In this document: positions 15,862-23,625 of the stretch, one piece after another
How the letters are laid out: every line of letters starts with the position of its first letter
How positions within the stretch are numbered: position 1 is the stretch's first letter
Assembly (NCBI GenBank): GCA_963783865.1
Contig: CAWAPD010000006.1
Location: 124,001 to 188,000 of the forward strand
DNA from: CAWAPD01 sp963783865
GTDB lineage: Bacteria; Actinomycetota; Thermoleophilia; UBA2241
Reading direction: 5' to 3'
DNA: 64,000 nt
Notes under the pieces: model-generated
What the model saw: only the letters and a program-made list of their open reading frames with translations
Databases searched by the model: none
What the model was told of the DNA's origin: nothing
Translations under genes and position numbers: made by a program

Positions 15862-17931
15862 ATGAAGATCGACGACAGCGGGCTGCTCGACGAGATCCTC
15901 GACGCCGGGGACGCGGACGACGGATCCGGCGACGGTGACGCGCGCGCCGCATCGGGTCGGGCCAAGAAGCGACGGAAGGACGGAGGGGCGCTGGACGACA
16001 TCGACGGCATGGTGCTCGATCCTCTGGCGGGGCTGGACGAGGGCGACGACACATCGGGGGTGATGCCGATCCCCGAGGTCGACACGACCATCGAGATCGT
16101 CGGCGGCTCGATCGAGGATGCGCTCGAGCCCGATGCAGACGAAGAGGGGGATGACGGCGCATCGGCCGAGAAGAGCGGCGTGACCTCGGTCCTCGAGCGC
16201 CTCGAGGCGGCCGATGCCGCCGCCGCGGCCGGTAGCCCGGTCCCCCTCAAGGCCTCGAAGAAGCGCCTGGGCGAGATCCTCGCCGACATGGGACTGGTGA
16301 CCGAGGAGCAGGTCGAGAGCGCCCTGGGGCGGCAGAAGGAGACCCGCAAGCGCCTGGGCCAGCTCCTGCTCGAGGACGGCGTCGTCAGCGAGCTCGACCT
16401 CGCCAAGGCACTGGCCGCCAAGTTCGGGATCGAGTACCTCGACCTCACCGCCACCCAGGTCGACATGCAGGCGGCCAGCCTGATCTCCGAGAAGCTCTGC
16501 CGGCGCTACTCCGTCATGCCCATCCGCTTCGTCGACTCCAACACGCTGCAGGTCGCCATGGTCGACCCGGCCAACGTGCTGGCGATCGACGACCTGCGGA
16601 TCATGACCGGCTACGACATCACGCCCGCGATCGCCAGCGAAGAAGACGTCTTCGGGGCGATCGGCAAGGTCAACCGCCTCGACGACCACGTGACCGAGAA
16701 CGCCGAAGAGAACGCCGCGCTCAAGGACATCGTGGATGACGTCCACGACATCCGCGAACAGACCGAAGAGGCCCCCATCGTCAAGCTCGTGAACTCGGTC
16801 ATCGCCCAGTCGGTCGACGACGGAGCCAGCGACATCCACTTCGAGCCCCAGGCCAAAGACCTCGTCGTGCGGTTCCGCATGGACGGCGTGCTGCACGAGA
16901 TCATGTCGGTGCCGCGCCGCATGCAGAGCGGCGTTCTCAGCCGCCTGAAGATCATGGCCGAGCTGGACATCGCCGAGCGGCGCATCCCGCAGGACGGGCG
17001 CATCGGTCTGGTGGTCGGCGGCAAGCCGATCGACATGCGCGTGGCGACGCTGCCGACCGTGTACGGCGAGAAGATCGTCATGCGCCTCCTGGACAAGTCG
17101 AACGTCATGCTCAACCTGACCGACCTGGGCTTCTCGGAGAAGTCGCTCAAACGCTTCCAGCGCTCGTTCACGAAGCCGTACGGCGCCATCCTGGTCACGG
17201 GGCCGACCGGCTCGGGCAAGTCGACCACGCTGTACGCGGCGCTGAACATCCTGAACTCGACCGAGAAGAACATCATCACCGTCGAGGACCCGGTGGAGTA
17301 CCGGCTCGGCGGCATCAACCAGGTGCAGGTGAACATGAAGGCCGGCATGACGTTCGCCGCGGCCCTGCGCTCGATCCTGCGCTGCGACCCGGACATCGTG
17401 ATGATCGGTGAGATCCGCGACCGCGAGACGGCTTCCATCGCCGTGGAGTCGGCCCTCACCGGCCACCTCGTCCTCAGCACGCTCCACACAAACGACGCGC
17501 CGGGCGCGTTGTCTCGCCTGACCGAGATGGGCATCGAACCCTTCCTCACCTCGTCGGCCGTGGACTGCGTTCTCGCCCAGCGCCTGGCGCGTCGTTTGTG
17601 TAAGGAGTGCAAGGAGGCCTACGAGCCGAGCCAGGAGATGCTGAAGAAGAACGACTTCCCGCCGGAGGTCTTCGAGATGGACAAGGTCGTCCTCTACAAG
17701 CCCAAGGGCTGCAGCCGCTGCAACAACACCGGCTACAAGGGAAGGCTCGGCCTCTACGAGGTCATGATCGTCAGCGAAGCCATCCGAAGGCTCACGGTCG
17801 AACGCAAAAGTGCCGATGAGATCGCACGAGTAGCGCAGGCCGAGGGCATGAAGTCGTTGCGCGAGGACGGGATCGAGAAGGTCCTTCAGGGGATGACCTC
17901 GGTCGAAGAGATCGCCAGGGTCATCATCTGA
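15862..17931 (+). CDS. pilB: Type IV pilus assembly ATPase PilB
   Basis: Cytoplasmic hexameric ATPase that powers pilus extension. 689 residues: an acidic, low-complexity N-terminal ~130, a T2SSE N-domain (KKRLGEILADMGLVTEEQVE onward), then the secretion ATPase core with Walker A GPTGSGKSTT, Asp box and Walker B DPDIVMIGEIRDRETA, His box HLVLSTLHTNDAPGA, and a tetracysteine zinc motif (CKEC...CSRC). PilC and PilM are its expected partners at the membrane. Starts 12 bp after aroE and heads the pilus cluster; the acidic N-terminus is longer than in many homologues. Confidence 0.96.
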   Translation: MKIDDSGLLDEILDAGDADDGSGDGDARAASGRAKKRRKDGGALDDIDGMVLDPLAGLDEGDDTSGVMPIPEVDTTIEIVGGSIEDALEPDADEEGDDGASAEKSGVTSVLERLEAADAAAAAGSPVPLKASKKRLGEILADMGLVTEEQVESALGRQKETRKRLGQLLLEDGVVSELDLAKALAAKFGIEYLDLTATQVDMQAASLISEKLCRRYSVMPIRFVDSNTLQVAMVDPANVLAIDDLRIMTGYDITPAIASEEDVFGAIGKVNRLDDHVTENAEENAALKDIVDDVHDIREQTEEAPIVKLVNSVIAQSVDDGASDIHFEPQAKDLVVRFRMDGVLHEIMSVPRRMQSGVLSRLKIMAELDIAERRIPQDGRIGLVVGGKPIDMRVATLPTVYGEKIVMRLLDKSNVMLNLTDLGFSEKSLKRFQRSFTKPYGAILVTGPTGSGKSTTLYAALNILNSTEKNIITVEDPVEYRLGGINQVQVNMKAGMTFAAALRSILRCDPDIVMIGEIRDRETASIAVESALTGHLVLSTLHTNDAPGALSRLTEMGIEPFLTSSAVDCVLAQRLARRLCKECKEAYEPSQEMLKKNDFPPEVFEMDKVVLYKPKGCSRCNNTGYKGRLGLYEVMIVSEAIRRLTVERKSADEIARVAQAEGMKSLREDGIEKVLQGMTSVEEIARVII

Positions 17932-17956
17932 CGAGACCGGCAAGGGGACGAGGGAC

Positions 17957-19036
17957 ATGGATCTGGTCGACATTCTGCTGGAAGTGCTCGAGAGGGACGC
18001 GAGCGACCTGCACCTCACCGTGGGGGCGCCGCCGATCATCCGCACCAACGGCGTGCTCGAACGCCTCGACTACCCCCGACTCGGCGCCAACGACACGCGC
18101 GAGCTCATCTACAGCATCCTGTCGCAGGACCAGCGGCAGCGCCTCGAGAACGAGTGGGAGATGGACTTCTCGTACTCGGTGCCGGGCCGCGCCCGGTTCC
18201 GCGTCAACGCGTACTTCCAGCGCAACAGCCTCGGCGCCGCCTTCCGTCTGATCCCGGTGCAGATCAAGAAGCTCGACGAGCTGGGGCTGCCCAAGGCGCT
18301 GCATCAATTGACCACCAAGCCACGCGGATTCGTCGTCGTGACCGGGCCGACCGGCTCTGGCAAGTCGACCAGCCTGGCCGCGATGATCGACGAGATCAAC
18401 GAGGTCCGCGAAGAGCACATCATGACGATCGAGGACCCGATCGAGTTCCTGCATCGCCACAAGAAGTGCATGGTCAACCAGCGCGAGGTGGGCGCGGACA
18501 CGAAGTCTTTCAACCGCGCCCTCAAGAGCGTGCTGCGCCAGGACCCGGACGTGATCCTCGTGGGCGAGATGCGCGACACCGAGACGATGGCGACCGCGCT
18601 GACGGCGGCCGAGACCGGCCACCTCGTGTTCGCGACGCTGCACACGCAGGACGCCCCGCAGACGATCGACCGCATCATCGACGTGTTCCCGCCGCATCAG
18701 CAGGAGCAGATCAGGGTGCAGCTCTCGACGACCCTGATGGGCGTCTGCACCCAGCAGCTGCTGCCGACCCGCGACGGCCGCGGCCGCTGCGTCGCCTGCG
18801 AGCTGCTGATCCCCACGCCGGCCGTCCGCAACCTGATCCGCGAAGGCAAGACCCATCAGATCTACTCGGTGATGCAGACCGGCACCCAGTACGGCATGGT
18901 GACCATGGACGCCGCGCTGGCCGACCTCGTGCGGCGCGGCGTCATCTCGCGCGAGCTCGCCGAACGCCGGTCGAGCACGCCCGAAGACCTCCGCCGCCTG
19001 CTCGGCGTAGGCGGTCAGACCGCCCGCACGGCCTAA
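17957..19036 (+). CDS. pilT: Type IV pilus retraction ATPase PilT
   Basis: Drives pilus disassembly and thus twitching or DNA uptake. 359 residues, standard length. Contains SDLHLTVGAPP at the N-terminus, Walker A GPTGSGKSTS, Walker B DPDVILVGEMRDTETM, a His box (HLVFATLHTQDA) and the PilT-specific AVRNLIREGKTHQ motif (AIRNLIRE family form), which separates it from PilB. Located 25 bp after pilB. Its presence means the pili are probably retractable, not just adhesive. Confidence 0.96.
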   Translation: MDLVDILLEVLERDASDLHLTVGAPPIIRTNGVLERLDYPRLGANDTRELIYSILSQDQRQRLENEWEMDFSYSVPGRARFRVNAYFQRNSLGAAFRLIPVQIKKLDELGLPKALHQLTTKPRGFVVVTGPTGSGKSTSLAAMIDEINEVREEHIMTIEDPIEFLHRHKKCMVNQREVGADTKSFNRALKSVLRQDPDVILVGEMRDTETMATALTAAETGHLVFATLHTQDAPQTIDRIIDVFPPHQQEQIRVQLSTTLMGVCTQQLLPTRDGRGRCVACELLIPTPAVRNLIREGKTHQIYSVMQTGTQYGMVTMDAALADLVRRGVISRELAERRSSTPEDLRRLLGVGGQTARTA

Positions 19037-19129
19037 AGGTATGGGCCGAGATGGCGAAGAAGAAGCTGTGACAGCAGCACGGACGTCAGTCCCGGCTCGT
19101 CCGGGCCGAGCGAAGGAGCACTGAGGGCG

Positions 19130-20353
19130 ATGGCAACGTTCGCATACAAGGCTCTCGATGCGAAGGGCGCCTCGATGAGCGGGCAGGTCGACGGCTCCAG
19201 CAAGGCTGAGGTCGCCGCCACGCTGCGCAACAAAGGACTGACCGTCGTCGACCTGAACGAGGTCAAGAAGGGCCTGGCCTCGATCGACATCTTCGCCGGC
19301 ATGCAGCGCGTCAAGTCCAAGGACCTGACGGTCTTCTCCCGCCAGTTCGCGACGATGATCAACTCGGGCCTGTCCATGCTGCGCGCGCTGTCGGTCCTCG
19401 AGGAGCAGACCGAGAACAAGAAGCTCGCCGAGGTGATCTCTGCGGTCCGGGCCGACGTCGAGGCCGGCATCTCCCTGTCCGACGCGCTCGAGAAGCATCC
19501 CAAAGTCTTCAGCCGCCTGTACGTCAGCATGGTCCGCGCCGGCGAGATCGGCGGTATCCTCGATGAGGTCCTCAACCGTCTTGCCGCGCAGCTCGAGAAG
19601 GACGACAGCATCAAGCGCGCGGTCAAGTCGGCGATGGTCTACCCGATCATGATCGGCGCTTTCGCCATCATCGTGCTCATCGGCATGGTGCTGTTCCTGA
19701 TCCCCATCTTCGCCGGCATGTACAAGTCGATGGGCAACGCCAAGTTGCCGATGCTGACGCGGATCATGGTCGGGGCCTCGAACGTGATGAAGAGCTGGCG
19801 CGGAGCGATCGTGCTGGCCGTGATCATCGGGGTCGTGATCGTCGTCCGCAGGGTCAAGGCGACGCCGCAGGGCACGATGGCCTGGGACCGCTTCAAGCTG
19901 AACATCCCGATGGGCATCGGCGAGATCATGCGCAAGATGGCCGTGGCGCGCTTCTCGCGCACCCTGGGCACCCTGATCTCCAGCGGCGTGCCGATCCTGC
20001 AGGCGCTCGAGATCACCGGCAAGGCCGCCGGCAACGCCCTGATCGAGAAGGTCATGATGGACGTGCAGACGAACGTCAAGGAAGGCCAGACGATCTCCGA
20101 ACCGCTCCAGGGTGTCAGCGTCTTCCCCGAGATGGTCGTGCAGATGATCGCCGTCGGCGAGGAGACCGGCTCGCTCGACCAGATGCTCCAGAAGGTCGCC
20201 GACTTCTACGAGGACGAGGTGAACGCGGCCGTGAAGTCGCTGACCTCGATCCTCGAGCCGATCATGATGCTCGGGGTGGGCGCGCTGGTGGGCACGGTCG
20301 TCATCTCGATGTACCTGCCGATCTTCAACATGATGAACGTCGTGAAGCAGTGA
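19130..20353 (+). CDS. pilC: Type IV pilus inner-membrane platform protein PilC
   Basis: Polytopic platform that couples the PilB/PilT motors to pilin insertion and extraction. 407 residues with two T2SSF domains: the first after FSRQFATMINSGLSMLRAL, the second after FSRTLGTLISSGVPILQAL. Membrane segments lie around residues 170-195 (IMIGAFAIIVLIGMVLFLIPI), 220-245 and near the C-terminus (LGVGALVGTVVISMYLPIF). Preceded by GGAGCACTGAGGGCG. The 93-bp gap after pilT holds no supported gene. Confidence 0.95.
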   Translation: MATFAYKALDAKGASMSGQVDGSSKAEVAATLRNKGLTVVDLNEVKKGLASIDIFAGMQRVKSKDLTVFSRQFATMINSGLSMLRALSVLEEQTENKKLAEVISAVRADVEAGISLSDALEKHPKVFSRLYVSMVRAGEIGGILDEVLNRLAAQLEKDDSIKRAVKSAMVYPIMIGAFAIIVLIGMVLFLIPIFAGMYKSMGNAKLPMLTRIMVGASNVMKSWRGAIVLAVIIGVVIVVRRVKATPQGTMAWDRFKLNIPMGIGEIMRKMAVARFSRTLGTLISSGVPILQALEITGKAAGNALIEKVMMDVQTNVKEGQTISEPLQGVSVFPEMVVQMIAVGEETGSLDQMLQKVADFYEDEVNAAVKSLTSILEPIMMLGVGALVGTVVISMYLPIFNMMNVVKQ

Positions 20354-20379
20354 CGCGCTAAGCGTCACACGGGGAGCGC

Positions 20380-21120
20380 ATGGACAACGAGCAGCTGGTG
20401 GCCGAGTATGCGGCGTCGCGCTCGGCGGCCACGCTCGACACGCTCGTCCGTCGCAACCAGGCCCTGCTCCACCACGTGCTCAAGCGGTTCGCCACCGCAG
20501 ACGAGCCGTACGAGGACCTGCTCCAGGTCGCGAACCTCGGCCTCATCAAGGCGGTGCAGCGCTTCGACCCCCTGAGGGGCGTCAAGTTCTCGACCTACGC
20601 CGTGCCGGTCGTGGAGGGCGAGATCCGCCACCACCTGCGTGACTCTCTGCTGTTGCGCCAGCCGCGCTGGGTCAAGAAGGTGTACGCGCAGATCGAAGAG
20701 TCGTCGGCCAAGTTGACGCGTCAGCTCGGCAGAGCTCCCCACCTGAGCGAGATCGCCGATGACCTGAACATCAGCGAGGCCGGTATCCTCGAGGTGCTGG
20801 GCCTGTACGCGCGCATCGATCTCCACGGTCTGCCCGACTCGTTCGCCGGCGACGACGGGCAGGCGACCATCGATCGCGAGCGGCTGCACTCGTTGCGCAG
20901 GACGTCCTTCTCGCTGCCGATCGAGGACCGCATCACGCTCTACGACGCCCTGGACCATCTGGACGCCTTCCAGCGCAAGCTGATCTACCTGCTGTTCTTC
21001 AGGGAGTTCACGCAGCACGAGGTCGCGGCGGCGCTCGGCCTGACCCAGAAGAAGGTCTCGCGCGAATCGATCAAGGCGCTTTCGAAGCTCAAGCTGGTCC
21101 TCACGAAGAAAGTGATCTGA
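20380..21120 (+). CDS. Sigma-70 family factor within the pilus cluster
   Basis: 246-residue group 3 sigma factor of the SigB/F/G kind without region 1.1. Region 2 has DLLQVANLGLIKAVQRFD and STYAVPVVEGEIRHHLRD; region 4 has the helix-turn-helix TQHEVAAALGLTQKKVSR. The N-terminus is short and neutral, unlike the acidic sigma at 9700. It lies 26 bp after pilC and directly before the pilin genes, where Myxococcus and Geobacter carry the pilS/pilR two-component system. A role in transcribing the pilins is a reasonable inference; no anti-sigma gene is adjacent. Confidence 0.9.
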   Translation: MDNEQLVAEYAASRSAATLDTLVRRNQALLHHVLKRFATADEPYEDLLQVANLGLIKAVQRFDPLRGVKFSTYAVPVVEGEIRHHLRDSLLLRQPRWVKKVYAQIEESSAKLTRQLGRAPHLSEIADDLNISEAGILEVLGLYARIDLHGLPDSFAGDDGQATIDRERLHSLRRTSFSLPIEDRITLYDALDHLDAFQRKLIYLLFFREFTQHEVAAALGLTQKKVSRESIKALSKLKLVLTKKVI

Positions 21121-21301
21121 CCGCTCACGCGAGACGGTCCGGCGACCATCGGCTCCGCCTGGCGGCGATCGCCCACGCCGATCCGCTGCGAGGGTTCTGA
21201 GATCCGTGCGCACGGGGGAGCCGTGGCGCCAACGCGAGGACCGTCGTTTGCACACCAAGGCATTCGCCCCAGGAGAAGTTCTGTCTAGAGTCCCGGCGCT
21301 C
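21121..21301 (+). promoter_or_regulatory. Promoter-bearing spacer ahead of the first pilin unit
   Basis: 181 bp without a supported gene. Its 3' end carries TGTCTAGAGTC (21282-21292), with a -10-like TAGAGT (21286-21291). The matching position ahead of the second unit reads TGTCTAGGGTC (22189-22199). No convincing TTGACA-like -35 precedes either site, which fits an alternative sigma factor. The identical repeat starts about 10 bp downstream. Confidence 0.45.
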
Positions 21302-21312
21302 GGGCAGGCTAG

Positions 21313-21446
21313 TTGCGAAGGTGAGAAAGGCAAACCGCTCGTGAGGGCGGGGCGCAAAGCCACAGGACTCGAGCAGAGTCGGCTGGGTTGCCGCCACAGC
21401 GGAGTGCTCGAGGTCTGTGGCCAGCGAAGGCGCCACAGGCCTTTTT
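21313..21446 (+). promoter_or_regulatory. GEMM-I cyclic dinucleotide riboswitch with terminator, copy 1
   Basis: Aptamer about 21313-21395: GGCAAACC (21329-21336) pairs with GGGTTGCC (21385-21392); a CCGCTC/GGGCGG helix closed by a GTGA (GNRA) tetraloop; GCGCAAAGCC (21352-21361); a GACTC/GAGTC helix. These are the GEMM-I hallmarks. Downstream, GGTCTGTGGC (21412-21421) pairs with GCCACAGGCC (21432-21441) followed by T5, an intrinsic terminator. GCCACAG (21393-21399), at the aptamer's 3' edge, can instead pair with CTGTGGC (21415-21421) as an antiterminator. Because this strand overlaps the aptamer, ligand binding probably favours termination (inference). Ligand may be c-di-GMP or 3',3'-cGAMP. 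Confidence 0.88.
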
Positions 21447-21500
21447 CGCCGTCAAGAGGTTGTGCAGTTTCGATCTCATGTGGAGGGAGGTGACACAGAA

Positions 21501-21917
21501 ATGAAGCGGTTCACCAAGCAGGGTGGTTTCACCCTCATCGAGCTCCTCATCGTGATCATCATCATCGGTATCCTCGCGGCGATCGCGATCCCGATGTTCC
21601 TCAACCAGAGGGACAAGGCGAAGGCCTCGGCCGTCAAGGAGGGCATCCACTCGATCCAGGTGGGTATCCAGAGTTGGGCCGTCGACCAGCAGGACGTCTA
21701 CCCGAACGCGGTGGCGGACAAGGACACGGCGCCGACCAACGGTACCGCCCCGCAGCCCCTGGGGTCCTACGTCGACAACTGGCCCAAGGACCCGTGGGCG
21801 AATGTCTACATGGTGGGCGACGGTTCGCTGGGGAACTACACGTACACGTCAGCATCCCCCTACAGCACGTTCTCCCTTACTGGCTTCTACCACGGCGGTT
21901 CGTTCAAGGTTCCGTGA
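21501..21917 (+). CDS. pilA: Major type IV pilin PilA, copy 1
   Basis: 138-residue prepilin. Short leader MKRFTKQGG is cut by PilD before FTLIELLIVIIIIGILAAIA, the hydrophobic N-terminal helix with Glu5; the globular part is small with Trp/Tyr/Pro and SPYSTFSLTGFYHGG near the end, and has no disulfide cysteines. The size resembles short pilins of the Geobacter/GspG type. ATG 21501 follows GGAGGGAGGT. An upstream ATG in frame (21417) lies inside the riboswitch terminator and is rejected. Identical in sequence to the copy at 22408. Expression is expected to depend on the upstream GEMM-I switch. Confidence 0.95.
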   Translation: MKRFTKQGGFTLIELLIVIIIIGILAAIAIPMFLNQRDKAKASAVKEGIHSIQVGIQSWAVDQQDVYPNAVADKDTAPTNGTAPQPLGSYVDNWPKDPWANVYMVGDGSLGNYTYTSASPYSTFSLTGFYHGGSFKVP

Positions 21918-21942
21918 TCTGACCGCACAGTGAGCAGGGTTC

Positions 21943-21980
21943 GGGGCGGGGCCGCGCAAGCGGCCCCGCCCCGTCTTGCG
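21943..21980 (+). terminator. Hairpin terminator after pilin copy 1
   Basis: GGGGCGGGGCCGC (21943-21955), a GCAA loop, then the perfect complement (21960-21972) followed by GTCTTGC: a 13-bp GC-rich stem with a weak T tract. Confidence 0.75.
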
Positions 21981-22007
21981 TCCCAGGACGTGCCACGTGG
22001 GGCCGGG

Positions 22008-22208
22008 TCGCGCGCCAGAAGGTTGGTGATCGGGCGCGCCTCGCCGCGCGGGCTGACCCGCCGCGGCAGGACTGGCGTCCAAGGTACTCGACCTGTGCGT
22101 CAAGGAGCGCGGGGCAAGACGGTCACTCTCAAGGAAACGCTACCGTCAACCGATACCGGACGTCAGTGGCTGGAAGAGTACGGAAAAGTGTCTAGGGTCT
22201 GAGCAGGT
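22008..22208 (+). promoter_or_regulatory. Unique spacer with promoter for pilin copy 2
   Basis: 201 bp between the two identical units, unlike either repeat. The only recognisable element is TGTCTAGGGTC (22189-22199), at the same distance from the repeat start as its partner in copy 1. No credible gene is present. Because the spacer is unique, the duplication is not a simple back-to-back assembly echo. Confidence 0.5.
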
Positions 22209-22219
22209 GGGCAGGCTAG

Positions 22220-22353
22220 TTGCGAAGGTGAGAAAGGCAAACCGCTCGTGAGGGCGGGGCGCAAAGCCACAGGACTCGAGCAGAGTCGGCTGGGTTGCCG
22301 CCACAGCGGAGTGCTCGAGGTCTGTGGCCAGCGAAGGCGCCACAGGCCTTTTT
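22220..22353 (+). promoter_or_regulatory. GEMM-I cyclic dinucleotide riboswitch with terminator, copy 2
   Basis: Same sequence as copy 1: aptamer about 22220-22302, antiterminator strand 22300-22306, terminator stem 22319-22348 and T5 22349-22353. It controls the second pilin gene from its own promoter region, so the two switches act on separate transcripts and are not a tandem riboswitch. Confidence 0.88.
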
Positions 22354-22407
22354 CGCCGTCAAGAGGTTGTGCAGTTTCGATCTCATGTGGAGGGAGGTGA
22401 CACAGAA

Positions 22408-22824
22408 ATGAAGCGGTTCACCAAGCAGGGTGGTTTCACCCTCATCGAGCTCCTCATCGTGATCATCATCATCGGTATCCTCGCGGCGATCGCGATCCCG
22501 ATGTTCCTCAACCAGAGGGACAAGGCGAAGGCCTCGGCCGTCAAGGAGGGCATCCACTCGATCCAGGTGGGTATCCAGAGTTGGGCCGTCGACCAGCAGG
22601 ACGTCTACCCGAACGCGGTGGCGGACAAGGACACGGCGCCGACCAACGGTACCGCCCCGCAGCCCCTGGGGTCCTACGTCGACAACTGGCCCAAGGACCC
22701 GTGGGCGAATGTCTACATGGTGGGCGACGGTTCGCTGGGGAACTACACGTACACGTCAGCATCCCCCTACAGCACGTTCTCCCTTACTGGCTTCTACCAC
22801 GGCGGTTCGTTCAAGGTTCCGTGA
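22408..22824 (+). CDS. pilA: Major type IV pilin PilA, copy 2
   Basis: 138 residues, identical to the pilin at 21501-21917 in both DNA and protein, with the same GGAGGGAGGT ribosome-binding site and leader peptide MKRFTKQGG. Two intact identical genes would double pilin dosage or allow independent promoter input, since their upstream spacers differ. Perfect identity over coding and non-coding DNA means either a very recent duplication or continuing gene conversion. Confidence 0.95.
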   Translation: MKRFTKQGGFTLIELLIVIIIIGILAAIAIPMFLNQRDKAKASAVKEGIHSIQVGIQSWAVDQQDVYPNAVADKDTAPTNGTAPQPLGSYVDNWPKDPWANVYMVGDGSLGNYTYTSASPYSTFSLTGFYHGGSFKVP

Positions 22825-22849
22825 TCTGACCGCACAGTGAGCAGGGTTC

Positions 22850-22887
22850 GGGGCGGGGCCGCGCAAGCGGCCCCGCCCCGTCTTGCG
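22850..22887 (+). terminator. Hairpin terminator after pilin copy 2
   Basis: Same 13-bp stem, GCAA loop and GTCTTGC tail as after copy 1, inside the repeat. Confidence 0.75.
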
Positions 22888-23014
22888 TCCCAGGACGTGC
22901 CACGTGGGGCCGGGACCTGTGTCGAAGATGGGATGTCCAGCCGCGGGACCTTTGGGCAGACTGTTGAGTGAAGGGAAGCACATACACACAGAGAAAGCGC
23001 GGGGAGGCGCGATC

Positions 23015-23419
23015 ATGATCCGCCGCAGGACACAGTCGGGGTTCACGCTCATCGAGCTCCTCATCGTGATCATCATCATCGGTATCCTCGCGGCGATCGC
23101 GATCCCGCTGTTCCTCAATCAGAGGGACAAGGCCAAGGCAGCCGCGGTGAAGGGCGGCGTGCACGACATCGAGCTCGGCGTGGCCAGCTACGCGGTGGAC
23201 CATCAAGACCAGTATCCCGTGGCAGTCCCGAACGCGGCGTCCCTGGTCGACCTGAACGGGGACCCCTACGTGGACAACTGGCCGAACAACCCCTGGACGA
23301 ACGATCCGATGGCGGACTCCCTGGCGGTCGGTGACTACACCTATACCCAACTCGCTTCAGGGAGCTCGTGCCGGATCGTGGGGCATCTGACCGACGGAGG
23401 CAGTTTCTCCGTCCCGTGA
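23015..23419 (+). CDS. Type IV pilin paralogue without riboswitch
   Basis: 134-residue prepilin: leader MIRRRTQSG, cleavage before FTLIELLIVIIIIGILAAIA, then a globular domain that diverges from the other two but keeps YVDNWPNNPW near the middle and two residues before the end GGSFSVP. It contains one cysteine (SSCRIVG). The 60 bases encoding the mature N-terminal helix (23048-23107) are identical to 21534-21593 while the rest has diverged, a sign of partial gene conversion or strong constraint. ATG 23015 has GGGGAGG upstream. No GEMM-I aptamer is found in the 100 bp ahead, so it should escape second-messenger control. Confidence 0.92.
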   Translation: MIRRRTQSGFTLIELLIVIIIIGILAAIAIPLFLNQRDKAKAAAVKGGVHDIELGVASYAVDHQDQYPVAVPNAASLVDLNGDPYVDNWPNNPWTNDPMADSLAVGDYTYTQLASGSSCRIVGHLTDGGSFSVP

Positions 23420-23625
23420 CGCCTTCCGATGTGGCGGGGACGGGCCCCGCCGCGTCGGGACTCATCTTCCTCCCCCACCGATCCATCCTGGTAGTGACCG
23501 GGCCGAGTGCGCGGTCGCGGGCAAACGCGCTAGAGTACGCATGATCCGCCCGGTCCACCCGGCGCGGACGGCACGATGACGAGGAGTGGAGACTGAGCGC
23601 AGCGCCTGAAGCCCCGCCGGCGGCG

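Larger units (their letters stand above)
21302..22007 (+). repeat. Direct repeat copy 1 (riboswitch-pilin-terminator unit)
   Basis: 706 bp reading base for base the same as 22209-22914 (offset 907). The unit contains a GEMM-I riboswitch, the pilin gene and a hairpin terminator, but not the promoter, which differs between copies. No insertion-sequence ends or target-site duplications flank it. Confidence 0.93.
22209..22914 (+). repeat. Direct repeat copy 2 (riboswitch-pilin-terminator unit)
   Basis: Identical to 21302-22007 over 706 bp. Identity ends abruptly on both sides: t22208 against c21301 upstream, and a22915 against t22008 downstream. Confidence 0.93.

Noticed and set aside
19041..19124. 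Short frames MGRDGEEE... (27 codons) and MAKKKL (6 codons) between pilT and pilC
   Set aside because: Too short, weak ribosome-binding sites and no family likeness; the gap is only 93 bp.
21309..21650. Identical 113-codon antisense frame in both pilin units
   Set aside because: It is simply the reverse strand of the riboswitch and pilin start, duplicated with the repeat.
21930..22202. Open frame of 90 codons between the pilin copies
   Set aside because: Arg-rich composition from GC-rich DNA, covers the terminator hairpin and promoter; no sign of coding.
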